A stretch of 64,000 nucleotides of DNA from Apodemus sylvaticus (taxonomy: Eukaryota > Chordata > Mammalia > Rodentia > Muridae): assembly GCF_947179515.1 (NCBI RefSeq), contig NC_067477.1, forward strand, positions 131,552,465 through 131,616,464, read 5' to 3'. The notes beneath the pieces are model-generated. The model was not told the origin of the DNA and searched no databases. It saw only the letters and a program-made list of their open reading frames with translations. This document shows positions 22,178-32,550 of this stretch, in pieces. The position numbers and the translations under genes were made by a program. Positions within the stretch are counted from its first letter, which is position 1. Each line of letters opens with the position of its first letter.

Positions 22178-22450
22178 TTGTAAAAAAGATGGTGTAGCTC
22201 ACTAGTAGAGGGCACATGTGTGAGCCAGGACTTGACCCCCACACTTACCAGTTTAAAAAAAAAGTGAGCATCTGCATTTCCCACGGAGTTAATCTTTAGC
22301 AGTTTGAGTCTCTACATTCTTTGACGGGTCCAGCCTCAACACAGGATCGGAGTTCTCAACTGGAAGCAGGGGTATCTGGAAGGCACATAATAAATATAAT
22401 CAGACTACTTTTTGAGTACAAGCTGACAGGCAATTTTTCAAGGCTTAAAG

Positions 22451-22452
22451 TT

Positions 22453-22484
<32 letters not shown>

Positions 22485-22975
22485 CCTCCCTCAGTCTCTC
22501 TCTCTCTTTCTTTGCTCTCTCTCTCCCTCCCTCCGTGTCTCCCTCCCTCCGTGTCTCTCCCTCTGTCTCTCTCTCTGCTCTCTTCCTCTCTCTCTCTCTG
22601 CTCTCTCTCTCCCTCCCTTCCTCTCTGTCTCTCTCCCTCCCTCTCCTTCCCTCTCCCTCCCTCTCTCTCTCCCTCCCTCCATCTCTCTCTGCTCTCTCTC
22701 TGCTCTCTCCCCCCTCTCTCTCATGCACACACTCTGCTCTCTCTCTGCTCTCTCCCCCCCTCTCATGCACACACTCTGTTCTCTCTCTGCTCTCTCCCCC
22801 CTCTCTCTCATGCACTCTGCTTTTCTTGCACTCTCACACTCATGCACACCTGTGATGCCCTTTCACTCTCACACACATCTCGCACACACACCACATGCAC
22901 TCTCCTTTCACTCTCTCTCACACACTCTCCACACACACCTCATTCTCTCTCCTCTCTCTCTTCACAAGCTCCTCT
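22451..22975. repeat. 525-bp CT-rich polypyrimidine tract
   Basis: CT, CCCT and CTTT units dominate, grading into CA-containing DNA after 22720. The word CATGCACACACTCTG recurs at 22722 and 22764 and in shorter form at 22809, a higher-order repeat of 42-45 bp. Five long open frames across it on both strands (up to 292 codons) encode only Ser/Leu/Pro or Arg/Glu/Gly and are artefacts of the repeat. Confidence 0.95.
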
Positions 22976-24139
22976 CATGCTCACCCGCCTTCTTCCTGCC
23001 CCAGTCTATAACTGTTACTCCAAAAGCAGGTAGAAAAAAAGACAGTGTCTCATCATTGCCAAATCAAATTCAAGAGAATAACTATATCCCACAAACAATC
23101 AAGAATTACAATCGTTCCCCAAAGTTTAAAGCTTCCCCTATTCCCAGGCCTATAGCCAAGGTAATAATAATTGCAAACTTATCATTATTTAAACTTTAAC
23201 TTTTGACTTATTATACTTCAGAGCTCAGAGCCCTGAGGTCAGCTACATGCATTTTCCTGTGAAGCTCTAACGATAAATGACATGGGCAAAGCTGCCAGGC
23301 AGTGGCCAGAAGAGTCAGGCTAACCCTTACCTCAGCAGTTCCGCTAGCTTTCTGCCTCTGTACATTGTATAAAGTGACTCTACTAAGAGTCCCAGTGTTC
23401 TGACTTAGTTTAACCAGTATAAGACTTTATGTATTCTACACTTTCTTTCCCAGGAACCACTCTTAAATGTTGTACAGAATGTCTCATAACTTCAATAGTT
23501 TTTTTTTTCCTTTCTTGGGGTCCCAATGGTGGCTCTAATTCATTTTATAATTTCTTCAAACTGTCTTTGCAAGTCAAGCATTAATCTGGAACCAGCACTG
23601 TGCAGTTATTGCATTGTTTCCAAGATGAGAGCACACAGCAGGCACCTGGGCCATTAGGACTGTGCTGTGCTGGCCCCCATGCCTCAAGTTTTAATTGTTT
23701 AAGAATCATTACATCAGGAACATCTAGTTTCACAGAACTCACCAGAGCAGAAGGAGAAAGAAGTAAGAAAGTCAGATATAATAGAATAATTATGCACACC
23801 GAGGCCAACTGAGAAGCAGTCACTTACAAATGATATCTATACAGTTAGACATTAGGAGAAATGGGAACAACTGTTGTTATAAAGAGCTGCTGTGGGCTAC
23901 TGAGATGTCTCCATCCCAGCCTACTGCAGGCAGGCCCTGTCATTGTAATCTGTCCCCAGTAATTCTCCATGTTCGCTCTCTTCATAGCTGAGAGTTTGTG
24001 TGTTTAAGGGCTGGTAAGCCTAGATTCCCTTCATTAAACTACATTTTTATCGTTGTTTGCTAACCAATCTTCTTTGTTTTCCCATACACACATACCAGAA
24101 TCAGTAGCCTTTGTTCGAACCAAGAACTGAACTTTAAAA
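22976..24139. other. Unique non-coding DNA
   Basis: No gene or confident repeat. Open frames of 70-80 codons at 23581-23823 on both strands lack motifs. Confidence 0.5.
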
Positions 24140-24345
24140 GCTTGTGTGTGTGTGTGTGTGTTGTAATGTGTGTGTGTTGTATGTGTGAGAGTAGAGGCAT
24201 GCAAATGTCATGGTGTACCTGTGAAGGTCAGAGGACATGTTTTAGGAATGAGTTCTCTCCTTCACTGTGTGTTTCGGGGACTGAATTCAGGTCTTCAGGC
24301 TTTCATGGGAACCACATTACCTGTTGAGCCATCTTGCTAGTCCAT
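24140..24345 (-). mobile_element. B3/B4-type SINE with GT tail
   Basis: (GT)n then GTGAAGGTCAGAGGACATGTTTTAGG, GGGACTGAATTCAGGTCTTCAGG, ACCTGTTGAGCCATCTTGCTAG. The GT repeat is the expanded tail. Confidence 0.8.
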
Positions 24346-24393
24346 GAGCTGATATTTTTATTACTTATGCATTCTATTAAAAAATTAGCCTAG

Positions 24394-24500
24394 GAGCCCA
24401 GCATGGTGGTTCATGCCTATAATTTCAGGATTAGAATAGTGATGCAGGAAGATTGGGCTACATGAGTTCAAGGCCAGCCTGGCTTCAGTTGTGACACATT
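24394..24500 (+). mobile_element. B1 SINE, old
   Basis: CCCAGCATGGTGGTTCATGCCTATAATTTCAGG to GAGTTCAAGGCCAGCCTGG; the 3' part decays after 24485. Confidence 0.75.
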
Positions 24501-24514
24501 ATGAAAAAGAATTA

Positions 24515-24720
24515 ATTTAGAAATTAATTCTTGTAATTAAATCTTCCCAAGAGGGAAATTCCCAAGAAGGCCACACCTACTCGGGAAAGACCACTTCTCA
24601 TGATCCTTCTAATCCTTTCAAATAGGGCCACTCCCTAGTGCCTAAGCATTCGAGCATATCAGCCACAGGCTGGTTCTCAGTTATTTGTACCCAGACTCAC
24701 TCACTGGGGCTTGGCATTCA
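24515..24720 (-). mobile_element. LTR-like remnant
   Basis: CAAGAAGGCCACACCTACTCGGG and AGGGCCACTCCCTAGTGCCTAAGCATTCGAGCATATCAGCC follow a known rodent LTR-like ending in antisense. No ends or TSD found. Confidence 0.4.
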
Positions 24721-24789
24721 TTTTCACCTGCTTTACTGGTCCCCTCTGAATCACAAGTGCTGAAAAGCCAACTCTAATATTTCTAAGAG

Positions 24790-25529
24790 TATATGACAAC
24801 TTGTGTTCTATGCATGACTTATCTGGGATTAAGAAGTCTTATACAGTAATATACAGGCGTGGGAAGGTGACCAGAGACCAGCATCGTGCTGTGTGGTACC
24901 CGGGAGGCAGGGCTGGGCTGGGCTGACCAACCACGCTTAATGTACAGTTGCCCTCTTGCTGGACATCAAATTGTTTCAGTCCCAGCAGCAACAGCTGTCC
25001 AGCATCTGAATTATAGCTGTGATGATCTGACTGAAGCATTCAATCTCAGAATGCTTGCAACTTAGGGTTTTCAGATTTTTATCTAATAAAGTCTTATATG
25101 ATATATATTATCTGCCAGAAACTGTTAGATGCATTTCTTTTTTAAATTATGTCTGTGAACCCTCAGTGTTCCTTGTCTTGGCAATAATTTTGAAAGCAGC
25201 CCCTGTATTCCTTTGTAATGAAAGCGCTTGGTTGGAGTGACTTTGGTTCTCTACAAGGAACTCTGTCTGGTTCAAGTTGTTTTGTTTGAGTGTTGTATAG
25301 CATGACTTCTGCCATGGCTTCTGTCTGTGAAAGCAAAGATATACTAGTTCTCCAGAAGATGTTAAAATTTCCCATGATATTTGTCAGACTCTAATAGGTT
25401 TGCTTTATATATCAGAATAGTTTCTTACTGAATGTAAAACAAAAACAAAAACAAAAACAAAACAAAAAACCACTGTCCTTCCTAATTTTACCCCCATCCC
25501 TAATACCGCATGGACAGAAGACTTGTCTT
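24790..25529. other. Unique non-coding DNA
   Basis: Contains (CAAAAA)n at 25438-25469, otherwise nothing identifiable. Confidence 0.5.
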
Positions 25530-25880
25530 CATGAGTTTAGTTTACTGTGGTTAACGTGGTGTCTAGTCCCACTCATTTCCTGAACAGGACATAATTTCAC
25601 TCTTATTTTTATTTCCTTTTTGTTTTTGTTTTTTTCCGAGACAGGGTCTCACTATGTGGCTCTGGCTGTCCTTGAACTCACTCTATAGACCTCAAACTCA
25701 AAGAGATGCATCTGCCTCTACCTCCCAAGTGTTGGGATTGAATGCATGTGCCACCACTGCCCAGCCCATAGTTCCATTCTTTACAGCTAAATAAAACTTT
25801 GCTGTGTATATACATATAGTCTCTTCTGGTCTGTTGATGAGCATTAGACTGGTTCTGTACCTTGGCTGTTGAGCCGTGCT
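25530..25880 (-). mobile_element. L1 remnant split by a B1
   Basis: The left piece CCCACTCATTTCCTGAACAGGACATAATTTCACTCTTA and the right piece TTCCATTCTTTACAGCTAAATAAAACTTTGCTGTGTATATACATA then CTGTTGATGAGCATTAGACTGG are collinear with the complement of an L1M 3' region, interrupted by the B1 at 25612-25766. Confidence 0.65.
25612..25766 (-). mobile_element. B1 SINE
   Basis: Antisense B1 from CCGAGACAGGGTCTCACTATG to TGAATGCATGTGCCACCACTGCCCAGCC, with a T-rich tail at its left. Confidence 0.92.
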
Positions 25881-25943
25881 GATCCTACGGATGCTGGGTT
25901 TCCATGCCCTTCTCCAGCCCCCACCCCACCCCACCCCGCCCCA

Positions 25944-26660
25944 GATGTCTGGGTGTCTGTATCTGCAACAAGGAATTGGACAGAGACATGTGAAAAGTAG
26001 CAAGCAAGATTGAAGAATACATTAAGAAAGAAGATAGCTCCCAGGGAGGAAGCGGCCCAAGCAGAGAAACTGTTCAGAAGCTCAATGCTAGCGCTCTGCA
26101 TAGGATGGGGGTCTTTATGTCACATATGGAAGCCTCGGAGGTCATGTGCCTAACAAGGCCTTTCTCCTGCGGGCCATGTGGCAGGTCACCGGAAGACACT
26201 CTGGAGTGCCTCTGCGGCTGTGCCAGAGGCTCCAGTCAGATGCAGGAGAAGGCAGGTCCCTCTTTATACCAGGTTTTTCTCACATGCTAATTTTGCAGCC
26301 CTTGGGTGGGGCGGTTTAGATCTCATTTCCCACCATGCTCTAATCCCTGAGCCTGTCGCTGGTCCCTGGAACCTTTTGGAAGGCGGAGGGGGGCTACTCC
26401 AATATCTTATAACTGCTTCCTGTTGTTGGGGATCAAGGGCCTTTCCAGTCTACCTACCGCCTGGGGGAGGAGCTGGCTGGAATCTCTCATCACACCGGAG
26501 TTCGGTCTGGAGTGCTATATTCTGGAAGGCACAGGAAAGCATTTCTCTGACCATCAGGCAGGCTCCCCCTGGGGCCATCGGTCCCAGCCAACCTCATTAT
26601 TTTATCTACTGAGTTCAGTCATGAGAGTCTTCAGGCTGCAAAACAAACAAAACACTCTGA
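25944..26660 (-). mobile_element. Possible ERV LTR or unclassified repeat
   Basis: Minus strand shows TATAAAGAGGG at about 26263 and CATAAAG at about 26117, the spacing of LTR promoter and poly(A) signals; the left edge begins TGTCTGGGTGTC. CpG content and the GGAGGAAGCGGCCC word are LTR-like. No TSD or second copy found, so the class is open. Open frames of 83-144 codons inside have no domain. Confidence 0.35.
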
Positions 26661-27240
26661 TTATTGTATATTAAGAATGTGCCAAACCAATTCCCAGGAT
26701 TCCAAGGGTGGGACAGATTCAAAGGAAAACGTGTGCGGCTGTAATTGCTGGGTACTTGCTAAGCCATCTGTGCCAAAGGGAAAGACAGGGTGCAGCAGGG
26801 TTACCGTGACCATGGTTTATAAATAGAGCGGACTTACTTCTGCAGTTAAGAAGTTAAGGCATCCTTTTTCCTTGTCTGAAGAGAATTCTGAAGGTGCAGG
26901 TGGAAGTGACCTTGCTTTCCAGATGCTCTTGAGGCTGAGGAGACTCAGAAGGGACAGGGTTTTAGAGTTTGGCTTCTGTGTGGGGTGCCTCGGATGTCAG
27001 GCAGTATCTGGGCTTGGTTCCTTCCCCGTATATGTAGCTTTTTTGAAAACGATGGGTCTACAGGGTTCAGATGTTAATAGAGTTTCACAGAACCTGGCTC
27101 CAGGGACACAATTCTCACTCACAGCAGGACCTGGAGTTAGTTGTTTGTTTGTTTCTAATCTTACATTTAAACATTCCTGGCCCTGGGATGTGTTTTTATA
27201 AATAGTAACTAGCCATTTTTTTTTTTTTAAATCTAGTAGG
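26661..27240. other. Unique non-coding DNA
   Basis: No gene. The open frame of 109 codons at 26872-27201 has no recognisable domain. Includes a TTTGTTTGTTTGTTT run at about 27140. Confidence 0.5.
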
Positions 27241-27312
27241 TGTCTCTACTATTTTTCAGTGCTGGAGACCAAACCCAGGGCCTCCTCACACACTGGGGAA
27301 GCAGTCTGCTGT
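27241..27312 (-). mobile_element. ID-type SINE fragment
   Basis: GTGCTGGAGACCAAACCCAGGGCCTCCTCACACACTGG is the antisense ID core. Confidence 0.6.
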
Positions 27313-27788
27313 AACCACAAGCCTCTGCCAAGTCTTCATGAGACATTCTAACAGGGAAGGCTGCGTCCCTCCTTTTTGCTATGAGAATATAGAAACAGGG
27401 ACCCTGATACAAAGGATCCTAGAGGATTTATACGTCTCCAGGAATCCTATGCTCGGGGAAGAAGGGGACTAAATAGCCCTGGTCCCAGAGGCCAGGCAGA
27501 GGAGGAATGAGCTTCAGAGGGACAGATGGGACACAGCAGTGACAGCTTGTCCCCATTACAACAATGCATGTCTATCTCCTGGCTTCTGTCACCTTTTCTA
27601 TAAAACCATCACAGTGCTTCAGGAGAGTCAGAGCGAAAGTAGGAGCCGTTCTTTACAGGCTAGCAAACCAAATAAATGCATTTTGTTTTCCCAAAAGCTG
27701 TCTCCTTAATAGCTTTTAAAATACAGAGAAACTCAGGCAGCAGATTTATGGACAGTCGACCTGGACTCTATTCCCAGAATCTCACTTC
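27313..27788. other. Unique non-coding DNA
   Basis: Nothing identifiable up to the TSD of the next B1. Confidence 0.5.
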
Positions 27789-27949
27789 ATTTTTTTCCCC
27801 TTTGTTTTGGTTTTTCAAGACAGGGTTTCTCTGTGTAGCCCTGGCTGTCCTGGAACTCACTCTGTAGACCAGGCTAGCCTCAAACTCTGAAATCCACCTG
27901 CCTCTGCCTCCCAAGTGCTGGGATTAAAGGCGTGCGCCACCACTGCCTA
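27789..27949 (-). mobile_element. B1 SINE with 16-bp TSD
   Basis: Antisense near-consensus B1. The exact TSD CCCAGAATCTCACTTC is at 27773-27788 and 27950-27965. Little divergence, so a young insertion. Confidence 0.97.
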
Positions 27950-27965
27950 CCCAGAATCTCACTTC

Positions 27966-28289
27966 TAATACAGAGTGTTAATCTATATGGATCATCGATA
28001 TGGCCAGATTTAAGAGATATAAATTGCTACATTGCTTTTTATTAAACAAACCTTTAAATTAGCTACTACTGCGTGCATGTTTTTGTATGGTGTATTTGTG
28101 ACTGCATGCATGCATGTGTCACAGTGTACACATGGGAAGCGCTTTCTGCAGTCGGCTCTTTCCTTCTACTGTCTGATCCAAGGATTAAGCACAGGCACTC
28201 CAGAATATGTACGCATGTATGTAAAAGTGCCCCAAACATTCTACCAGCTGACCCGCCTCGCCAGATTCACCTTGTTGTTCATGTTTACT
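27966..28289. other. Unclassified DNA, possible old B3 tail
   Basis: TGCATGCATGCATGTGTCACAGTGTACACATGGG resembles a degraded SINE tail. No confident call. Confidence 0.35.
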
Positions 28290-28349
28290 GGTGTGTGTGT
28301 GTGTGTGTATGTGCATGTGTATATATACATATATGCATCTGTGTGTGTG
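28290..28349. repeat. (GT)n/(TA)n microsatellite
   Basis: GT run, then GTGTATATATACATATATGCAT, then GT again; alternating purine-pyrimidine throughout. Confidence 0.92.
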
Positions 28350-28371
28350 GAGGCAAGAGACCAACCTCGAG

Positions 28372-28600
28372 GTGCTGGAAAGCTGGCTCATTAGCTAAGA
28401 GCTCTCAGGTTCTTGTAGAGGACCCAGGTTCAATTCCCAGTACCAACGTGGTGGCTCACAACCATTCATAACTCCAGTTCCCAGGAAGTCAATGCCTTCT
28501 TCAGACTTCAGAGGATACCAGGCATGTATACACAGTGCCCACATACACACGTGGTCGTAACATTTATACATATGAGCTAAGATAAATCTAAACAAATTAA
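28372..28600 (+). mobile_element. B3 SINE
   Basis: GGTGCTGGAAAGCTGGCTCATTAG, box-B-like GGTTCAATTCCCAGTACC, GTGGTGGCTCACAACCATTCATAAC, CTTCTTCAGACTTCAGAGG, A-rich tail. Confidence 0.88.
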
Positions 28601-28609
28601 AAAGTTTAA

Positions 28610-28770
28610 GCAGGGCATGATAGTGCACATCTTCAATCCCAGCATAGTGGATTAGAAGCAAGTGGATCTCCATGAGTTCAAGGCCAGCCCGGCTTACATC
28701 GTAAGTTCCAGAATTGCCAGGGCTAGAGTGAGACTCTATCTCAAACAAACAAACAAATTAATTAATTAAA
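28610..28770 (+). mobile_element. B1 SINE
   Basis: CAGGGCATGATAGTGCACATC to GAGACTCTATCTCAAACAAAC with a CAAA/TTAA tail. Confidence 0.87.
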
Positions 28771-29604
28771 AGAGATTGCCACCTGGTATCATTCCTAAGA
28801 CATCAACCTTGTTTGATTGAATGGTACAAGGTCTTCTATCAGCTCTACACATAGTGTGTGTAGTATTGCTGGCCAGTGAACACCAGGGTACCCGTCTCCT
28901 ACCACCTTTCCCGTGCTGGGATGGCACCTGCCTGGCACCATCTGGGCTGGTTTTGTTTGTGTGTTTGTTTAGCATGGGCTATGGGGCTTGAACTCGGGGA
29001 CTCATGCTGGTGGGGCAAGCCCAGCTGCTACTCCTACCCTCTACTTGCAGAACTTCTATCTATTTGTTCTTTCCTCCCTTGTTTTTAATGTATTTATTAT
29101 CTCAGGGACTATTTTATCAGAGTTTAAAAGAGAAAGCAAGCAAACTGTAAATCTTGGTACCTGCCCAGAGGAGGAGGAAGGAGAGGAAGAGAGAAAATCT
29201 CTCTGTGAGAGAAAATAACTCTGTGGAGTTAGGTGAAAGGGCAGCTCTGCAGGGGACAGGATGGCGGGGGATGGAGCAGGGGAGTGCGGGTGTCAGAGGG
29301 GAGGAAGGAAGCCCTGAGAACCAGGCAGTCTGGCCAGCACCTGGAAGCAAGACAGTAGTGAAGAAAAGGAGAAAGGCGGGGCCAATCTAGCCTTATTCTT
29401 GCCTCCGTCTGCAAGACTGATAACATTCTCCTTATCCTATGTTTAATGTAATATTAATGTAATGTAATAGGATATTAATGTAATATCCTGTGTTTAATGT
29501 AAATGTAATTGAAGAATTTCCCACAATGCATTTTGATCATCTTCACCCTACCCCATGCCTCCCACATCCACCCTCACTTCCTTCTCCTTCATTATTGCTG
29601 TGGG
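28771..29604. other. Unique DNA with purine-rich and AT-rich stretches
   Basis: 29160-29385 is purine-rich (AGGAGGAGGAAGGAGAGGAAG), giving opposed spurious open frames. 29435-29510 repeats TTAATGTAAT words and holds a hairpin GGATATTA-ATG-TAATATCC at 29470-29488. A faint antisense ID lies at 28965-29025. Confidence 0.45.
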
Positions 29605-29997
29605 TGTCCAGTTAGGGTCATCACACCTGTGAGGAAGCACTATGCCCAAAGCAACTGGGAGGACAGGGTTTATTCAGCTCATGCGTCCACATCCCTGTTC
29701 ATCACTGAAGGAAGTCAGGACAGGGACTCATGCAGGGCAGGAGGCTGGAGGCAGAGCTGGTGCAGAGGCCATGGAGGGGTGCTGCTTACTGGCTTGCTCC
29801 TCATGACTTGCTCAGCTTGCCTTCTTATAGAATCCAGGCCCACCAGTTCAGGGATGGCCCCACCCACAATGGGCCGGGCCCTTTCCCATAGCACTAATTA
29901 AGAAAATGCCCTCCAGTCAAATCTTATTTTCTCATTTGAGGTTCCCTCCTTTCAGATGACTCTAGCTTGTGTCAGGTTGACATAAAACTAGCCAGCA
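29605..29997 (-). mobile_element. Solo LTR, same MaLR/ERVL-like family as 4688
   Basis: Antisense copy: TGTCCAGTTAGGGTCATCAC start, AGGGTTTATTCAGC (AATAAA reversed), AGGAAGTCAGGACAGGGAC, CTTCTTATAGAATCC (TATA reversed), GATGACTCTAGCTTGTGTCAGG, end AACTAGCCAGCAC. TSD not clear. Confidence 0.75.
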
Positions 29998-30529
29998 CGT
30001 GTATCCATATTGATAAATGCAGAAATACTGGCTGAGCCCATTTTGTGTGGCTTCAATGTGTCCAGGGCTCACCTCTCGGTATAATGGTCTAATGGTGAGA
30101 TGGCTCATCCCTGGGAATGATTACCCCTTACTCAGCAATCATTAACTGCCTATAGCTCTTCATCTAGGGGTGGGGTAGCCTTGTAGATGCCCCAGCCATG
30201 TTGACACTATGACAAGGAAGCGATAAGGTTGCCACGACACTGAGCACAGAAATGTGATAAGTCTATGCACAGGTATACTGTCTCTAATGAAGCCGTGTTG
30301 TTGTTCCTTGTCCTATGAGGATCCTTACCACAGTGGCTCTGGGGTCCCTGGTGGCAAGGGGTCTTTATGCTATTTTTCTCCTAGTGTGGTGTTATATACT
30401 ATTTCCAGTGATAGCACTTAAACTATGTAATCATGGTTCTTTAACAATGTCTAAAGCTAACCAGTATCGTACCTTCAGTTTGCTCTCACATCCTCTTGTG
30501 GCCTAAACTATACCTGTCAATTTGCCTTT

Positions 30530-30530
<1 letters not shown>
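29998..30530. other. Mostly unique DNA, possible L1 3' fragment
   Basis: 30085-30200 (GGTGAGATGGCTCATCCCTGG, ACTCAGCAATCATTAACTGCC, CTTCATCTAGGGGTGGGG) resembles a mouse L1-type end, low confidence. The rest is unassigned. Confidence 0.35.

Positions 30531-30585
<55 letters not shown>
30531..30585. repeat. (CA)n microsatellite, about 27 units
   Basis: Uninterrupted AC dinucleotides, likely length-variable between strains. Confidence 0.98.
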
Positions 30586-30587
<2 letters not shown>

Positions 30588-30654
30588 TTACAGTAATCAT
30601 TGCATTCAAAGATATCAACTCCACTTACCACTGTCTTTTCTTCTCTGTGCTGTC

Positions 30655-30690
30655 TTCCCTCCCTCCCTCCCTCCCTCCCTCCCTCCCTCC
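30655..30690. repeat. (CCCT)n microsatellite, about 9 units
   Basis: Uninterrupted TCCC tetranucleotides. Confidence 0.97.
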
Positions 30691-31608
30691 ATCTCTGTAC
30701 CTTTTGTTTCTCTCCATCTAAGCAGTTTTCAGAAGTCCCTGCAGCAAAGATCTGTTGCTTGGTCAGTACTTAGTCTTCAAATATCTGAAAATATTTCTCT
30801 TGTACACACACTAACCTTTTGTGGGATAGCAGAGGATCTGGGACAGGTCTGGCAGGTCTGATGCTCAGGGTTGCCTGAGACTCGGGGCAATCCTCCTGAT
30901 TCAGCCTCCTGAGTGCTGGGATTACGGGTGTGTGCCATCATGACTGACTTGCACACACCCTTGGTGTAGTCTTATCAAAGTGGGATTTCAAATTCTCTTC
31001 TCTCGTATAAACCATGCCTACTGGGTGATAGCTTAGCTTGGAGCTTTTTAGCTACAATGATACAGTGCTGTGAGTTTAGTAGAGACTGCATTTTGAATTT
31101 TGATCTCTTTGCCCTACCATACTGCTTTTCAAAGGCTTTGAGACAGTTCTCTCTATCCCTAATATTTTGTCACTGTACTGTCCTAAACACAGTTTTCTTT
31201 TCTTTTTCTTGTGATGGTTTACCTCACATTCAGTACTTCTTGGCCTGCTCATTGTATCCTTACTGGAAAATCTCCAATTTTATCTTCAGTGATTGCCATC
31301 TTTATTCTCTCTTGAATTCTTCTCAGGGGTCGTGACAGCCAACTGATTTCCCTCAGCACTGCCTTCCGGTTTACTAATTCTCTCTGTATTGGCGTCCACT
31401 ACGATGGTTTTCAATTTCAGTTTTATCATTCACATCTTCCTGTTCTTATGCCATTGCCTCCTGATGTTATTTCATAGATGCCAGTCCCTTTGTTACATCT
31501 TTCTACAGTTTAAACGTACTTTATATACTTAAGATCTTTTATGTTGACCTGATAGTTCCATTTTTTAAAATATAAATTTGCTGGGGTCCAAAAGAAGGGA
31601 GGGAGAGG
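30691..31608. other. Unique DNA with a B1 fragment
   Basis: Antisense B1 fragment at 30885-30950 (CAATCCTCCTGATTCAGCC, GAGTGCTGGGATTACGGG). The remainder is TC/AT-rich with no gene; the 92-codon open frame at 31057-31335 has no domain. Confidence 0.5.
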
Positions 31609-31790
31609 GCTAGAGAGATGGCTCAGTGTTTAAGAGCACCGACTGCTTTTCCAGGGGTCCTGAGTTCAATTCCCAGCAACCACATGGTGGCTCACAACCA
31701 TCTGTAATGGGATCCCATGCCCTCTTCTGGTGTCTGATGACAGCCATGGTGTACTTACATCATGAAATAAATAAATGTATCTTTTAAAAA
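31609..31790 (+). mobile_element. B2 SINE
   Basis: GGGCTAGAGAGATGGCTCAGTG, AGTTCAATTCCCAGC, GGTGGCTCACAACCATCTGTAA, CCCTCTTCTGGTGTCTG, AAATAAATAAATG tail. Near-consensus. Confidence 0.96.
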
Positions 31791-31792
31791 TT

Positions 31793-32225
31793 TGTCAGGG
31801 TACAAGAATGGCTGAAAGAAGACACATGACTCAAACAGTATGCAGAGACAAAGAGCATTTATTCTGCAGAAATTCTGCAGCACGCAGGGGTCAACCATTC
31901 ATCAAAGTGACAACCCCAGACACATGCAAGCCTTTTATAGGAAACTAGGGGCATTTTAGCCAAGGGTAGGTAATTTAAAACATCATTGGTGGGTGCTGGG
32001 GAAGTTACATGGGTTAGCTTCTGACTGGCTGCTTTGTTAGTTTCACTGTTATTTGGTGAGGCCTTGAGGAATTCCAGAAACCGACTCCGCTCTGAGCTTA
32101 TCCTCCCTTTGTCAGAACTGTCAATGATTAACCACCCACTGACCCTCCGAGAAGCCCAGCTGGTTTCCCTGGGAAACTGAAATTTTTCCATTCCCAAGTT
32201 TTTTATTTCTTAGGTGACCCTCTCA
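31793..32225 (-). mobile_element. Solo LTR of an endogenous retrovirus (class I-like)
   Basis: On the minus strand this 433-bp block starts TGAGAGGGTCACC and ends CCCTGACA, with TATAAAAGG at 31932-31940 and AATAAA at 31857-31862 about 70 bases downstream, the normal U3-R-U5 order. A 4-bp duplication AATT flanks it (31789-31792; 32226-32229), the size typical of ERV1. No viral coding sequence is present. It abuts the B2 tail on its left. Confidence 0.78.
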
Positions 32226-32254
32226 AATTCTCTACTTAGAGCTGAACATGGTGA

Positions 32255-32400
32255 CACAGGTCTTTGTTTCTTGAGACAAGGTTTCTTTGCATAGCTCTGG
32301 CTGTCGTGGAACTTGCTCTACAGACCAGGTTGGCCTCAAACTTAGAGATCTGCCTGCCTGAGTAGTGGGATTAAGAAAAGATATGCGGCACTGCCTCTGC
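32255..32400 (-). mobile_element. B1 SINE, divergent
   Basis: TTGAGACAAGGTTTCTTTGCATAGC to GGATTAAGAAAAGATATGCGGCACTGCC. Confidence 0.85.
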
Positions 32401-32550
32401 CTGGCAGGTGCTACGTGTACCTTTAATCTCGGCACTTGGGAAGTGAAGGCAGGAAGCGGAGGAGCTCAAGATGAGCCTGGTAGGGGGAAAAAGGCAAATT
32501 TAAGGCCAACCTGGATTACATGGTACCTTGTCTCAAAATAATAAATAAAA
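32401..32550 (+). mobile_element. B1-like SINE, divergent
   Basis: GCAGGTGCTACGTGTACCTTTAATCTCGGCAC to CCTTGTCTCAAAATAATAAATAAA; the middle is altered. Opposed to the adjoining B1, making a loose inverted pair. Confidence 0.65.

Noticed and set aside
22321..23199. 292-codon open frame on plus, with opposed Arg/Glu-rich frames on minus
   Set aside because: Encodes Ser/Leu/Pro runs from CT repeats; frames exist on both strands over the same tract, as simple repeats produce.
29154..29426. Opposed 65-78-codon frames in purine-rich DNA
   Set aside because: Compositional; no domain and no splice context.
31793..32225. Coding remnant of an endogenous retrovirus
   Set aside because: Only LTR features are present; no viral gene sequence or primer-binding-site neighbour was recognised.
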